DNA of 64,000 nucleotides from Flavobacterium sangjuense (GCF_004797125.1 NZ_CP038810.1:2914001-2978000), one strand, 5' to 3'; shown: positions 1 through 8,480, numbered from the stretch's first letter. Made by a program: numbers and translations. Notes: generated by a model from the sequence alone, not told the origin.

Positions 1-398
1 TTGAAAAAGACAAAGTTTATTCGGATGACATATTAATTGGCAAAAAGATTTTGGTGGTGGAAGACAATAAAATCAACCAAATGGTAACCAAAAAAATGCT
101 GGAGAAAAAAGGGATTATATGTCAAATTATCGACAATGGTGAAGAAGCCGTTGAAGTGCTCAGCAAAGAAAATGATTTTGATCTAGTTTTGATGGATGTT
201 CATTTGCCAGGCATAAACGGTACAATTGCCACACAAAAAATTCGGGAATATGACACCAAAAAGCCTATAATTGCGTTAACAGCGATTTCCCTGAATGAAA
301 ACAGAGAAATGCTGATGTCTTTTGGCATGACCGATGTAATCACCAAACCTTTTGAACCCGAAAATTTCTATAAAATTATTGCTGCGAATTTGGCTTAG
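1..398 (+). CDS. C-terminal receiver domain of a probable hybrid sensor histidine kinase (5' end outside window)
   Basis: The frame is already open at base 3, so the gene begins outside the window and only about 131 codons are visible. They form one CheY-like receiver domain: the acidic pocket in VVEDNKINQ, the phospho-acceptor Asp in LVLMDVHLPG, the switch Thr in ALTAIS and the conserved Lys in VITKPFEP. An EDNKINQ-type receiver at the extreme C-terminus of a longer protein is typical of Bacteroidota hybrid kinases, where it follows HisKA and HATPase domains; that part is inferred. A TTG at 51 could be read as a start but would cut off the first beta strand (GKKIL), so it is unlikely. The gene converges on the phosphorylase gene and the two ends overlap by 4 bases. 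Confidence 0.8.
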   Translation, partial: EKDKVYSDDILIGKKILVVEDNKINQMVTKKMLEKKGIICQIIDNGEEAVEVLSKENDFDLVLMDVHLPGINGTIATQKIREYDTKKPIIALTAISLNENREMLMSFGMTDVITKPFEPENFYKIIAANLA

Positions 399-1210
399 AA
401 TTGTATAATTAATTCCTTAATTAACTTTCTAACATGTGGTTCTGCTTTTGCGGCAGCTTTTAGAACTTCGTCATGGCTTACTTCTTCCATAGCGGATTCA
501 ACATCGCCCATATCGGTAATTACAGATAGCCCAAAGCATTCGATTCCCATATGTCGGGCAACAATAACTTCAGGAACAGTCGACATTCCAACACAATCGG
601 CACCAAGAATTTTTACCATTTGATATTCTGCAAAAGTTTCAAATGTTGGGCCTTGTAAACCAAGATAAACACCATCAAACACTGTAATATTATTTTCAAC
701 AGCTATCGCTTTTGCTTTTTTAATCATAGCTTTATTGTAAGCCTCATTCATGTTCAAAAACCGAGGTCCAAAACGCTCGTCATTTTTTCCACGTAACGGG
801 TGTTCCGGGAAAAAATTAATATGATCTTTGATTACCACTACCGAACCTACTTCATAATCAGAATTTACGCCACCCGAAGCATTGGAAACTACCAATTTGG
901 TAACACCAAGATATTTCATCACACGCACAGGAAACGTTACCTGCTTCATATCATAGCCTTCATAAAAATGAAACCGTCCTTGCATCGCCATAACTTTTTT
1001 ATCGCCGATAGTTCCGAAAACAAGTGCGCCTTTGTGGCCTTGAACAGTTGACACCGGGAAATTTGGAATTTCGTTATAAGGCAATGTAAACTCGATATTA
1101 ATATCATCAGTAAAGCTTCCTAATCCGGAACCCAAAATAACACCGTATTCCGGAGTGAAATTGGTTTTCTCTTTTATATAATTAACGGTTTCCTGTACAA
1201 GTTCCCACAT
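395..1210 (-). CDS. punA: Purine nucleoside phosphorylase (trimeric PNP/MTAP family)
   Basis: 271 residues, the usual length for trimeric family-I PNPs, which cleave purine (deoxy)nucleosides with phosphate in cytosolic purine salvage. Visible family motifs are the phosphate-binding GVILGSGLG near residue 24, the purine/ribose loop GPTFETFAEYQ, and GADCVGMSTVPEVIVARH with the substrate Met. The segment equivalent to human FSLITNK reads LSVITDMG, so the base-recognising Asn (human Asn243) is replaced by Asp; see findings. The start codon lies inside the 3' end of lpxK (29-base overlap), which implies one transcript and translational coupling. Catalytic class is sure; base specificity is not. 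Confidence 0.9.
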   Translation of the reverse strand: MWELVQETVNYIKEKTNFTPEYGVILGSGLGSFTDDINIEFTLPYNEIPNFPVSTVQGHKGALVFGTIGDKKVMAMQGRFHFYEGYDMKQVTFPVRVMKYLGVTKLVVSNASGGVNSDYEVGSVVVIKDHINFFPEHPLRGKNDERFGPRFLNMNEAYNKAMIKKAKAIAVENNITVFDGVYLGLQGPTFETFAEYQMVKILGADCVGMSTVPEVIVARHMGIECFGLSVITDMGDVESAMEEVSHDEVLKAAAKAEPHVRKLIKELIIQF

Positions 1211-2198
1211 AGTTTAAAATGATTTGGTCAAAAGTTTCCTGATTACTCACAAATTTACTTTTGATTGGTAAATAATATAATTGTGCTTTTAAAATTTTAG
1301 CCTTCAAACGTACAAAATCTTTTTCAGTTGTGATGATGATTTTATCAACGGCTCTACTTTTAATGGATAAAATTTCGCTTTCGCTAAAATGATGATGATC
1401 CGGAAATGTCATAATTTCATCAGTATCAGCTTTTAAAAAATCGAAAAACGGTTTTGGTTTGGCAATTCCGGCAAGTAAAATTTTTTCTGTTAATTTTAAA
1501 TCGCTAACCGCTAAACTTTCGGTGTCATTATATACTTTATCATCATAATCAATGGTACTGAAAAAAACAGGTAAGCTAACTCCAAGTTTCTTTTTGATAC
1601 TTTCCTGCTCAGTTTCCGTAATGTTCGGCGGACATTTGGTTACTATAATTACGTTAGCTCTTTTGGCTCCGTTTCTGCTTTCGCGAAGGTTTCCTGTTGG
1701 TAATATAAAATCATCGCTAAACAAATCGCCATAAGCCGTCAAAAGAATATAAAATCCTGCTTTCACTTTGCGATGCTGAAAGGCATCATCCAGCAAAATA
1801 ATTTCGGGCTTTGTTTTACTTAACAATTGTTCAATTCCGCTTCGTCTGTCAGCATCAACCGCAACCTGAATAGTTGGAAATTTTTTAAAATACTGAAAAG
1901 GTTCATCTCCCAAAATTTCAGCAGTTGAAGAAGCATCAGCCAAAACAAAACCTTCCGATTTTCTTTTATAACCACGACTTAAGGTTGCTACTTTATAATT
2001 TGGTGAAAGCAATCGGATTAAATACTCAATCTGCGGTGTTTTTCCTGTACCGCCAACGCTCAAATTTCCCACAGCAATAACAGGAATATCGAACGAATAC
2101 GATTTTAGTATACCTTTATCAAAAAGATAATTTCTTAAAGAAGTGATAAAACCATACAATATGGCAAAAGGAAAGAGTAATTTTCGCAGCAAAATCAT
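1182..2198 (-). CDS. lpxK: Tetraacyldisaccharide 4'-kinase LpxK
   Basis: 338 residues. LpxK phosphorylates the 4' position of the lipid A disaccharide precursor on the inner face of the inner membrane. The protein begins with the usual membrane-anchoring N-terminal helix (LLFPFAILYGFITSLRNYLF), followed by the LpxK-type P-loop VGNLSVGGTGKTP around residue 43-55, the YKVATLSRGYKRK segment, the catalytic-site motif LLDDAFQHRKV and the ILLAGIAKP motif further on. It is the first gene of a two-gene unit with the purine phosphorylase, and is divergent from the secreted-protein gene starting near 2258. The coding assignment is secure; the pairing with a purine enzyme looks positional rather than functional. 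Confidence 0.93.
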   Translation of the reverse strand: MILLRKLLFPFAILYGFITSLRNYLFDKGILKSYSFDIPVIAVGNLSVGGTGKTPQIEYLIRLLSPNYKVATLSRGYKRKSEGFVLADASSTAEILGDEPFQYFKKFPTIQVAVDADRRSGIEQLLSKTKPEIILLDDAFQHRKVKAGFYILLTAYGDLFSDDFILPTGNLRESRNGAKRANVIIVTKCPPNITETEQESIKKKLGVSLPVFFSTIDYDDKVYNDTESLAVSDLKLTEKILLAGIAKPKPFFDFLKADTDEIMTFPDHHHFSESEILSIKSRAVDKIIITTEKDFVRLKAKILKAQLYYLPIKSKFVSNQETFDQIILNYVGTCTGNR

Positions 2199-2219
2199 AC
2201 TACGAAAGTAACGATTTTT

Positions 2220-2227
2220 TATATTTG
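2220..2227 (+). promoter_or_regulatory. Candidate -7 promoter element (TATATTTG)
   Basis: TATATTTG matches the Bacteroidota -7 consensus TAnnTTTG and lies about 30 bases before the ATG at 2258. A longer reading of the downstream gene from 2225 would start inside this element, which favours the 2258 start. No clear TTTG is seen at the -33 distance, so this is a partial match. Confidence 0.4.
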
Positions 2228-2257
2228 AATGAAAATTATTCCAGTTGCAGTAAACAA

Positions 2258-2827
2258 ATGAAACATTATTACTTAAAAATACTCTTGGTATTTCTGCTTA
2301 TTTCTCCTGTAGCTTTGGCACAGGAAACCGACAATGCTGCCATTTTGAAAATAATTTTTTCCAAATACTATAAAGAAGAAAAAGTAATTGCAAAAGGCAG
2401 ATTACAATTGCTGAGTTTTTATTGCAAAAAAGCACCGAATAATGAAGAAGTTCTTGAAGTAATTTCAAAAAGCGATTTCCTCAAAAAGAATGCTGCCGAA
2501 ATCAAAAAACAAATCATCATCGGCATTGATGAAGATTGGTCTGCTGCTTACAATATTTTGTTTGACAATCAGAATCAGTACCTGAAAAGTAAAGTAAATA
2601 ACTGTTTATCTTTGGAAGAATTTCAAGCTGTCTATGCCCAACACGGTGAAAACAACCAACGTTTGATGATTATCAGTAAACCTATATATTTTGGTGGTGG
2701 CAATAACGCTTTAGTAAAAGTCGCATTCTACCGAAGCATTGAACACAACAGCGGCAGCTATTTATTGCTCGAAAAAGTAAATGGTATTTGGACGATTAAA
2801 GACTATTTAAATAAGTGGGCGACATAA
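2258..2827 (+). CDS. Secreted protein of unknown function
   Basis: 189 residues from the ATG at 2258. The N-terminus MKHYYLKILLVFLLISPVALAQ is a clean Sec signal peptide with an A-L-A-Q cleavage region, so the protein is periplasmic or secreted. An upstream in-frame ATG at 2225 exists but would put a polar 11-residue tail before the signal and overlaps a promoter element. The mature part is mixed alpha/beta, with a C-terminal stretch (VKVAFYRS, YLLLEKVNGIWTIKDY) of the kind common in small Bacteroidota secreted proteins. I do not recognise a named family. It precedes the Nif3 gene by only 4 bases and so is probably co-transcribed with it. Confidence 0.65.
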   Translation: MKHYYLKILLVFLLISPVALAQETDNAAILKIIFSKYYKEEKVIAKGRLQLLSFYCKKAPNNEEVLEVISKSDFLKKNAAEIKKQIIIGIDEDWSAAYNILFDNQNQYLKSKVNNCLSLEEFQAVYAQHGENNQRLMIISKPIYFGGGNNALVKVAFYRSIEHNSGSYLLLEKVNGIWTIKDYLNKWAT

Positions 2828-2831
2828 CAAT

Positions 2832-3926
2832 ATGAAGATAAAAGAATTACTTTCAGTCCTAGAAGAAATGGCGCCTTTGGCTTATGCCGAAGATTTTGAC
2901 AACGTCGGTTTGCTCGTTGGCGATGCGAATGCCGAAGCTACCGGAATCTTAGTTTGTCACGATGCATTAGAAAGTGTTATTGACGAAGCTATTGCCAAAA
3001 AGTGCAACCTGGTTGTGTGCTTCCATCCTATTATTTTTTCAGGTTTGAAAAAAATTACCGGGAAGAATTATGTGGAACGTTCTGTGCTGAAAGCGATTAA
3101 AAATGACATTGCTATTTATTCAGTTCACACGGCTTTAGACAATCATAAAAACGGAGTGAACAAAATTTTCTCTGATGCCTTAGGTTTGATTAACACCAAA
3201 ATTTTAGTTCCGAAACAAAACTTCATCCAAAAATTGGTTACGTATACCATTCCCGAAAACGTAGAAGAATTACGCAACGCCTTGTTTGAAGCCGGTGCCG
3301 GAAAGATTGGCAACTACGAAGATTGCAGTTTCAATTCGAAAGGTATTGGAACCTATATGGGAAATGAAGACAGTAATCCCGAAATTGGTCAACGCTTCGA
3401 ATTTGTAGAAAACGAAGAAATCAAAATTGAAGTGACTTTTGAAAAACACCTGCAATCCAAAATCTTAAAAGCGCTTTTCAAAAACCATGTTTATGAAGAA
3501 GTGGCTTATGAGATTTACGACTTGCAAAATGTACATCAGAATATTGGACTCGGAATGATAGGCGAACTCGAAAAACCAATGAGCGAAACCGAGTTTTTAA
3601 ACTTCGTAAAAGACAAAATGCAGTGCGGCGGAATTCGTCACAGTGCTTTGCTTGGAAAATCCATTCAGAAGGTTGCTGTGCTTGGTGGTTCGGGAAGTTT
3701 TGCAATAAGCAATGCCAAACAAGCTGGTGCTGATGTTTTTTTAACTTCCGATTTGAAGTATCACAATTTCTACGAAGCTGAAAATCAATTAATTTTAGCA
3801 GATATTGGCCACTTTGAAAGTGAAAGATTTACAAAAAATTATATTGTTGATTTTCTTAAGAAAAAAATCCCTAATTTTGCAGTCAATTTTTCGGAAGAAA
3901 ATACAAATCCTGTTAAGTACTTATAA
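2832..3926 (+). CDS. Nif3-like dinuclear metal centre protein (YbgI/YqfO family)
   Basis: 364 residues, the long form of the Nif3 family with a PII-like insert between the two halves (about residues 130-240), as in Bacillus YqfO. Metal-binding signatures are the His in VVCFHPIIFSG, the SVHTALDNHKNGVN block in the N-terminal half, and LTSDLKYHNFYE plus ADIGHFESE in the C-terminal half. Databases often call the family GTP cyclohydrolase 1 type 2; its true substrate is not settled. In Bacteroidota and many other bacteria it stands next to the CT398-like coiled-coil protein, exactly as here (3-base gap), which suggests a shared but undefined role. Confidence 0.9.
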   Translation: MKIKELLSVLEEMAPLAYAEDFDNVGLLVGDANAEATGILVCHDALESVIDEAIAKKCNLVVCFHPIIFSGLKKITGKNYVERSVLKAIKNDIAIYSVHTALDNHKNGVNKIFSDALGLINTKILVPKQNFIQKLVTYTIPENVEELRNALFEAGAGKIGNYEDCSFNSKGIGTYMGNEDSNPEIGQRFEFVENEEIKIEVTFEKHLQSKILKALFKNHVYEEVAYEIYDLQNVHQNIGLGMIGELEKPMSETEFLNFVKDKMQCGGIRHSALLGKSIQKVAVLGGSGSFAISNAKQAGADVFLTSDLKYHNFYEAENQLILADIGHFESERFTKNYIVDFLKKKIPNFAVNFSEENTNPVKYL

Positions 3927-3929
3927 AAT

Positions 3930-4709
3930 ATGGCGACTACAAAAGAACTAAATGTTGAAGACAAATTAAGAGCTATTTATGACCTTCAAATCATAGATTC
4001 AAGAATTGATGAAATCAGAAATGTAAGAGGCGAATTGCCTTTGGAAGTGGAAGATTTAGAAGATGAAGTTACTGGTTTAAGCACTCGTTTAGATAAATTG
4101 AAAAGTGATTTGGTTACGATTGAAGAGCAAATCAAAAACAAGAAAAATGCTATCGACGATCATCAGGCAGCAATAAAAAAATACACGGCACAACAAAAAG
4201 AAGTTCGTAACAACAGAGAATTCAACTCTTTAACCAAAGAAGTAGAATTCCAGGAATTAGAAATTCAATTGGCCGAAAAACAAATCAAAGAATTGAAAGC
4301 TTCTATCGAACACAAAAAAGAAGTAATCGCAAATTCTAAAGAAAAATTAGACCAAAAAACGACGCATCTAAAACATAAAAAAGCGGAACTGAGCGATATT
4401 ATGGCAGAAACTCAAAAAGAAGAAGCCTTCTTAATCGAAAAATCTGCTGAATATGAGGCATTAATCGAAGAAAGATTATTGGCAGCTTACAAAAGAATCC
4501 GTTCTAGCGTACGTAATGGTTTAGCTGTTGTATCTATTGAGCGTGGCGCTTCTGCCGGTTCATTCTTTACAATTCCACCACAAACACAAGTGGAAATCGC
4601 TGCAAGAAAGAAAATCATCACTGATGAGCACTCAGGAAGAATCTTAGTAGATGCTTCTCTAGCAGAAGAAGAAAGAGAGAAAATGCAAAAATTATTTGCT
4701 CACCTATAA
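3930..4709 (+). CDS. CT398/HP0958-like coiled-coil protein with a cysteine-less 'zinc ribbon'
   Basis: 259 residues. Residues about 10-175 are a long, heptad-rich, highly charged antiparallel coiled coil (Lys/Glu-rich). The C-terminal 70 residues correspond to the C4-type zinc ribbon of this family (HP0958 in Helicobacter, CT398 in Chlamydia). In the usual form two CxxC pairs hold zinc; here the matching places read GASAGSFF and ITDEHSGRIL, so all four Cys are Ser or Asp and zinc cannot bind in that way. The fold motif around them (VVSIERGA, GRILVD) is intact, so this is the family member and not a chance coiled coil. It is linked to the Nif3 gene by a 3-base gap. Molecular role unknown. Confidence 0.85.
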   Translation: MATTKELNVEDKLRAIYDLQIIDSRIDEIRNVRGELPLEVEDLEDEVTGLSTRLDKLKSDLVTIEEQIKNKKNAIDDHQAAIKKYTAQQKEVRNNREFNSLTKEVEFQELEIQLAEKQIKELKASIEHKKEVIANSKEKLDQKTTHLKHKKAELSDIMAETQKEEAFLIEKSAEYEALIEERLLAAYKRIRSSVRNGLAVVSIERGASAGSFFTIPPQTQVEIAARKKIITDEHSGRILVDASLAEEEREKMQKLFAHL

Positions 4710-4716
4710 TATTTTA

Positions 4717-4741
4717 ATCCCGATACTCTCGGGATTTTTTT
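4717..4741 (+). terminator. Rho-independent terminator immediately before the next start codon
   Basis: Perfect 7-bp stem ATCCCGA/TCGGGAT (4717-4723 with 4729-4735), 5-base loop, then a T run up to base 4741. It ends the Nif3-coiled-coil transcript. The ATG of the following hydrolase begins at 4742, the base after the T run. Confidence 0.85.
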
Positions 4742-5578
4742 ATGAAGAAAATTCAATACTACATCCTCACAAAATCCATTGGGTTATATCTCAACGCTTT
4801 GAGCTACGTCAATTTGGAAGAAGCTAAGAGCAAAGCCTACCGACTTTTTAGCCAACCCAGAAAAGGCAGAATCAAAAAAGAAAAATTGCCAAAAACGTTG
4901 CAGAATGTAACCTATGAAACCTTTGCATACCAAACCGAAAAATTTCAAACCTATATTTGGCATGGAAATGAAGAAATAATTCTATTGGTTCACGGTTGGG
5001 AAAGCAATGCTTCACGCTGGAAAAAACTATTGAATCATCTGAAACCTTTAGGGAAAACCATTATTGCCATTGATGGTCCGGCGCACGGATTAAGTGATGG
5101 CACCGAATTCAACGCACCCAAATATGCCGAATACATCAATGTATTAACCCAAAAATACCAACCTAAAATTGTCATCGGGCATTCCGTTGGTGGTGCGGCG
5201 ATTTCTTTTTATCTGAACAAATACAAAAACCCCACAATCGAAAAAGTAATACTACTTGGTGCGCCTTCCGATTTTAAAATTTTGAGCGATAATTTTGTAA
5301 AACTGCTGAGTTTAAACGATAAAATTAAAGCCAAATTAGAGGATTATTATTTTCAAAAATTCAACATTCCTCTTGATGATTTTGCCGGGCATAAATTTGC
5401 CGAAAACTTTACCCAAAAAGCATTCATCGCCCACGATACCGAAGATAATGTCGTGCTTATCGACGAAGGCCGCAAATATGCAAACGCATGGAAAGACGCC
5501 ATATATATCGAAACTACTGGTTTGGGACACAGCATGCATGACGCCGATTTGTATCAAAAAATAATCGATTTTATTTAG
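4742..5578 (+). CDS. Alpha/beta hydrolase
   Basis: 278 residues. Alpha/beta-hydrolase hallmarks are the oxyanion segment LLVHGWESNASRW near residue 82, the DGPAHGLSDG loop, the nucleophile elbow GHSVGG with Ser at about residue 148, and a C-terminal catalytic His in TGLGHSMHD. There is no signal peptide, so it is probably cytosolic. An N-terminal extension of about 55 residues precedes the hydrolase core, as in many Bacteroidota members annotated simply as alpha/beta hydrolase. The substrate cannot be told from sequence. Its ATG directly abuts the upstream terminator, so either its own promoter lies inside the preceding gene or it depends on read-through. Confidence 0.8.
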   Translation: MKKIQYYILTKSIGLYLNALSYVNLEEAKSKAYRLFSQPRKGRIKKEKLPKTLQNVTYETFAYQTEKFQTYIWHGNEEIILLVHGWESNASRWKKLLNHLKPLGKTIIAIDGPAHGLSDGTEFNAPKYAEYINVLTQKYQPKIVIGHSVGGAAISFYLNKYKNPTIEKVILLGAPSDFKILSDNFVKLLSLNDKIKAKLEDYYFQKFNIPLDDFAGHKFAENFTQKAFIAHDTEDNVVLIDEGRKYANAWKDAIYIETTGLGHSMHDADLYQKIIDFI

Positions 5579-5591
5579 GACGGAGCGTTAA

Positions 5592-5614
5592 AAAAATGTC
5601 CTGTGGACATTTTT
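5592..5614 (+). terminator. Hairpin after the hydrolase gene
   Basis: Perfect 10-bp inverted repeat AAAAATGTCC / GGACATTTTT with a 3-base loop (TGT), 13 bases after the hydrolase stop. The right arm ends in a short T run, so it can act as a terminator. The symmetric A and T flanks mean it could also serve a transcript from the other strand. Confidence 0.65.
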
Positions 5615-5615
5615 A

Positions 5616-5650
5616 GCGAACGGGCCAGGCGGCGCGATGGCCTAGCCTTT
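5616..5650. repeat. G+C-rich palindromic intergenic segment, possibly part of a dispersed repeat
   Basis: Directly after the terminator hairpin, about 30 bases are strikingly G+C-rich for this genome. They contain a second small inverted repeat, GGCCA (5623-5627) and TGGCC (5638-5642). The remaining bases up to the cphA start at 5789 are A+T-rich and show no gene. Whether this is a dispersed element has to be decided by searching the genome. Confidence 0.35.
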
Positions 5651-5788
5651 AAAAATCTGAAAATCAATACAACTTAAAAGGTCACTTTACTTTTTTACCA
5701 TTTCTGTAAAAAAATTACAATTCAACAATAAAAATTTCCTATTTTTAACAAAATCATTACTAATTACTTTTACTAATTATTCCTAATC

Positions 5789-8413
5789 ATGAAAATAGAC
5801 AAAATACAAGCACTTCGCGGTCCTAATATTTGGAGTGTTCAACGTAAAAAATTAATCCAAATGCGTCTTGATTTGGAAGAAATGGAACAATTCCCAACCA
5901 ATAAAATTGATGGTTTTCGTGAAAGGATAGAAGCTATGTTTCCAACAATGATTGAGCATCGCTGCTCTGAAGGAGTTCGCGGTGGATTCTTTTCCCGTAT
6001 TGAACGCGGAACCTGGATGGGACATGTAATTGAGCATATTGCCTTGGAAATTCAAACACTTGCCGGAATGGAAACCGGTTTCGGAAGAACACGCGAAACC
6101 AAAACTCCCGGAATATACAATGTAGTTTTTAGTTATACCGAAGAAAATGTCGGAATGTTTGCAGCCGAAAGTGCCGTAGCCATTGCCGAAGCTTTAATAG
6201 CAGGAACGCCTTATGACCTTGAAGCGGATATTCAAAAAATGCGTGAAATCAGAGAGCGCGTTCGTCTTGGGCCGTCAACGGGAAGTATCGTTGAAGAAGC
6301 AGTTACAAGAGACATTCCCTGGATTCGATTAGGAACAAACTCTTTAGTACAGTTGGGTTATGGTATCAATCAAATGCGCTTTCAGGCAACCATTACCTGC
6401 AAAACAAGCAGCATTGCTGTGGATATTGCCTGCAACAAAGAACAAACTAAAAAAATGCTCGACGCTGCGTCAATTCCGGTTGCCAGTGGTGGCATTTGTG
6501 TTGATGAAGAAGATTTAGATGAGGTTATCAAAAAAATTGGTTACCCAATTGTTATAAAACCACTCGATGGAAATCACGGAAAAGGTGCGTCTATCAATGT
6601 AAAAACAAGAGAAGATGCAGTCGATGGCTTGGCTTATGCCAAAAAATATAGTCATCGTGTTATCGTCGAAAAATTTATAACAGGTTATGACTTTAGAGTT
6701 TTAATCATTGATAACAAATTAGTAGCTGCTGCCAAACGAGAACCGGCTCATGTTAAAGGTGACGGAAAGCAAACTATCCAGCAATTAATTGATGAAACCA
6801 ACAAAGATCCTCGTCGTGGCTACGGACATGAAAATGTCTTAACCCAAATTGATGTCGATAGAGATACCACCGATTTATTAGAAAAATTAAATTACACCTT
6901 GGAAACCGTTCCAGGAAAAGGAGAAATAGTATATCTGAAATCAACTGCGAATTTGAGCACTGGCGGAACTTCTATCGATGTCACTGATATGATGCACCCT
7001 GAAAACATTTTCCTTTGCGAAAGAATTTCACGTGTCATCGGATTAGACATTTGTGGTGTTGATATCATGGCAGAAAATCTAACCCAACCTTTAAAAGAAA
7101 ATGGAGGTTGCATTCTTGAAGTGAATGCGGCACCAGGATTCAGAATGCACTTGGCGCCATCAGAAGGATTACCAAGAAACGTTGCTGCTCCGGTTATAGA
7201 TATGCTTTATCCTCCGGGAAAACCAAGTCGTATTCCGATTATTGCTGTTACCGGAACCAACGGAAAGACTACCACTACCCGACTTTTGGCTCACATTGTA
7301 AAAAATAATGGGTATCAGGTTGGATTCACCACATCGGACGGAATATATGTTCAAAACCACATGATGGAAAAAGGTGATACTACAGGACCAATTTCTGCTG
7401 AATATATTTTGAAAGATCCAACGGTAGAATTTGCTGTTTTGGAAACGGCTCGTGGTGGAATTCTACGTTCCGGACTTGGTTTTAGCCGTTGTGATATTGC
7501 AATTATTACCAACATTCAGGAAGACCATTTGGGCTTGAGTGACATTCACACTTTAGACGATTTAGCTCGTGTAAAAAGTACGGTTGTAAAGAGCGTTAAG
7601 AAAGATGGCTGGGCAATTTTGAATGCCGAAGACGAACAATGCTTGAAGATTGCTAACGAATTAAGCTGCAATATCGCTTACTTCAGTATGGATGAAAATA
7701 ATCCAAAAGTGAAGCAGTTTTCTAAAGAAGGTAAAATCGTAGCTGTTTATGAAAACGGATATATCACCATCAAAAAAGGAGAATGGAAAATCAGAGTTGA
7801 GAAAGCGACGCACGTTCCGTTGACTATGGGCGGAAAAGCCAAGTTTATGATTGCCAATGTTTTGGCTGCAACTTTGGCAAGTTACTTACACGGATTTAAA
7901 ACCGAAGATATTAGTCTTTCATTGCAAACCTTTATTCCAAGTGCGGCACAAACGCCTGGAAGAATGAATATTTTTGAGTTCAAAAAATTCAAAGTATTGA
8001 TTGACTTTGCTCATAATCCGGCTGGATATAGAGGTGTTGAAGAATATTTAAGCTCCGTTGAAGCCAGCAAAAAAATTGGAATCATTGCCGGTGTTGGTGA
8101 CCGTCGTGACGAAGACATCAAAGAATGTGCTACGATTGCGGCACGAATGTTTGATCATATTATCATCCGACAAGAGAAATATTTGCGTGGCAGAACCGAA
8201 GAGGAAATCATTGGTTTGATTATGGAAGGAATAAATGACAGCGGTAGAACTGTTACCCATGAAATTATTCCTAAAGAAGTGGAAGCGATTAAACACGCTA
8301 TCAATAACGCACAGGAAGGCACTTTTATTACAGCCTTGAGCGATGTAGTAACCAATGCCATCAGCATTGTCCAGGAATATTTGGATAAGGAAAGTGAAGA
8401 TGGGAATTTTTGA
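5789..8413 (+). CDS. cphA: Cyanophycin synthetase
   Basis: 874 residues, the standard size for CphA, which polymerises Asp and Arg into the storage polymer multi-L-arginyl-poly-L-aspartate at the cost of ATP. Three regions are visible: an N-terminal domain with EHIALEIQTLAGM; an ATP-grasp domain from about residue 215 (YPIVIKPLDGNHGKGAS near 251, LEVNAAPGFRMHL near 445), which adds Asp; and a Mur-ligase-like domain from about residue 485 with the P-loop VTGTNGKTTTTR, which adds Arg. All key motifs are intact. No cyanophycinase or isoaspartyl dipeptidase gene lies in the window. The gene stands alone between a repeat-rich spacer and a strong terminator. Confidence 0.95.
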   Translation: MKIDKIQALRGPNIWSVQRKKLIQMRLDLEEMEQFPTNKIDGFRERIEAMFPTMIEHRCSEGVRGGFFSRIERGTWMGHVIEHIALEIQTLAGMETGFGRTRETKTPGIYNVVFSYTEENVGMFAAESAVAIAEALIAGTPYDLEADIQKMREIRERVRLGPSTGSIVEEAVTRDIPWIRLGTNSLVQLGYGINQMRFQATITCKTSSIAVDIACNKEQTKKMLDAASIPVASGGICVDEEDLDEVIKKIGYPIVIKPLDGNHGKGASINVKTREDAVDGLAYAKKYSHRVIVEKFITGYDFRVLIIDNKLVAAAKREPAHVKGDGKQTIQQLIDETNKDPRRGYGHENVLTQIDVDRDTTDLLEKLNYTLETVPGKGEIVYLKSTANLSTGGTSIDVTDMMHPENIFLCERISRVIGLDICGVDIMAENLTQPLKENGGCILEVNAAPGFRMHLAPSEGLPRNVAAPVIDMLYPPGKPSRIPIIAVTGTNGKTTTTRLLAHIVKNNGYQVGFTTSDGIYVQNHMMEKGDTTGPISAEYILKDPTVEFAVLETARGGILRSGLGFSRCDIAIITNIQEDHLGLSDIHTLDDLARVKSTVVKSVKKDGWAILNAEDEQCLKIANELSCNIAYFSMDENNPKVKQFSKEGKIVAVYENGYITIKKGEWKIRVEKATHVPLTMGGKAKFMIANVLAATLASYLHGFKTEDISLSLQTFIPSAAQTPGRMNIFEFKKFKVLIDFAHNPAGYRGVEEYLSSVEASKKIGIIAGVGDRRDEDIKECATIAARMFDHIIIRQEKYLRGRTEEEIIGLIMEGINDSGRTVTHEIIPKEVEAIKHAINNAQEGTFITALSDVVTNAISIVQEYLDKESEDGNF

Positions 8414-8442
8414 AAAATAATTCTCTGAAAATAAAATAATTT

Positions 8443-8480
8443 AAACACCTGATTCGTTTCAAACGGTTCAGGTGTTTTTT
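8443..8480 (+). terminator. Strong terminator of cphA
   Basis: 16-bp stem, 8443-8458 paired with 8462-8477, containing two G-T wobbles, a 3-base loop and a T run to 8480. It lies 30 bases after the cphA stop. Confidence 0.88.

Noticed and set aside
800..1051. Plus-strand frame within the purine phosphorylase gene
   Set aside because: A shadow of the real minus-strand gene; no motifs, no promoter.
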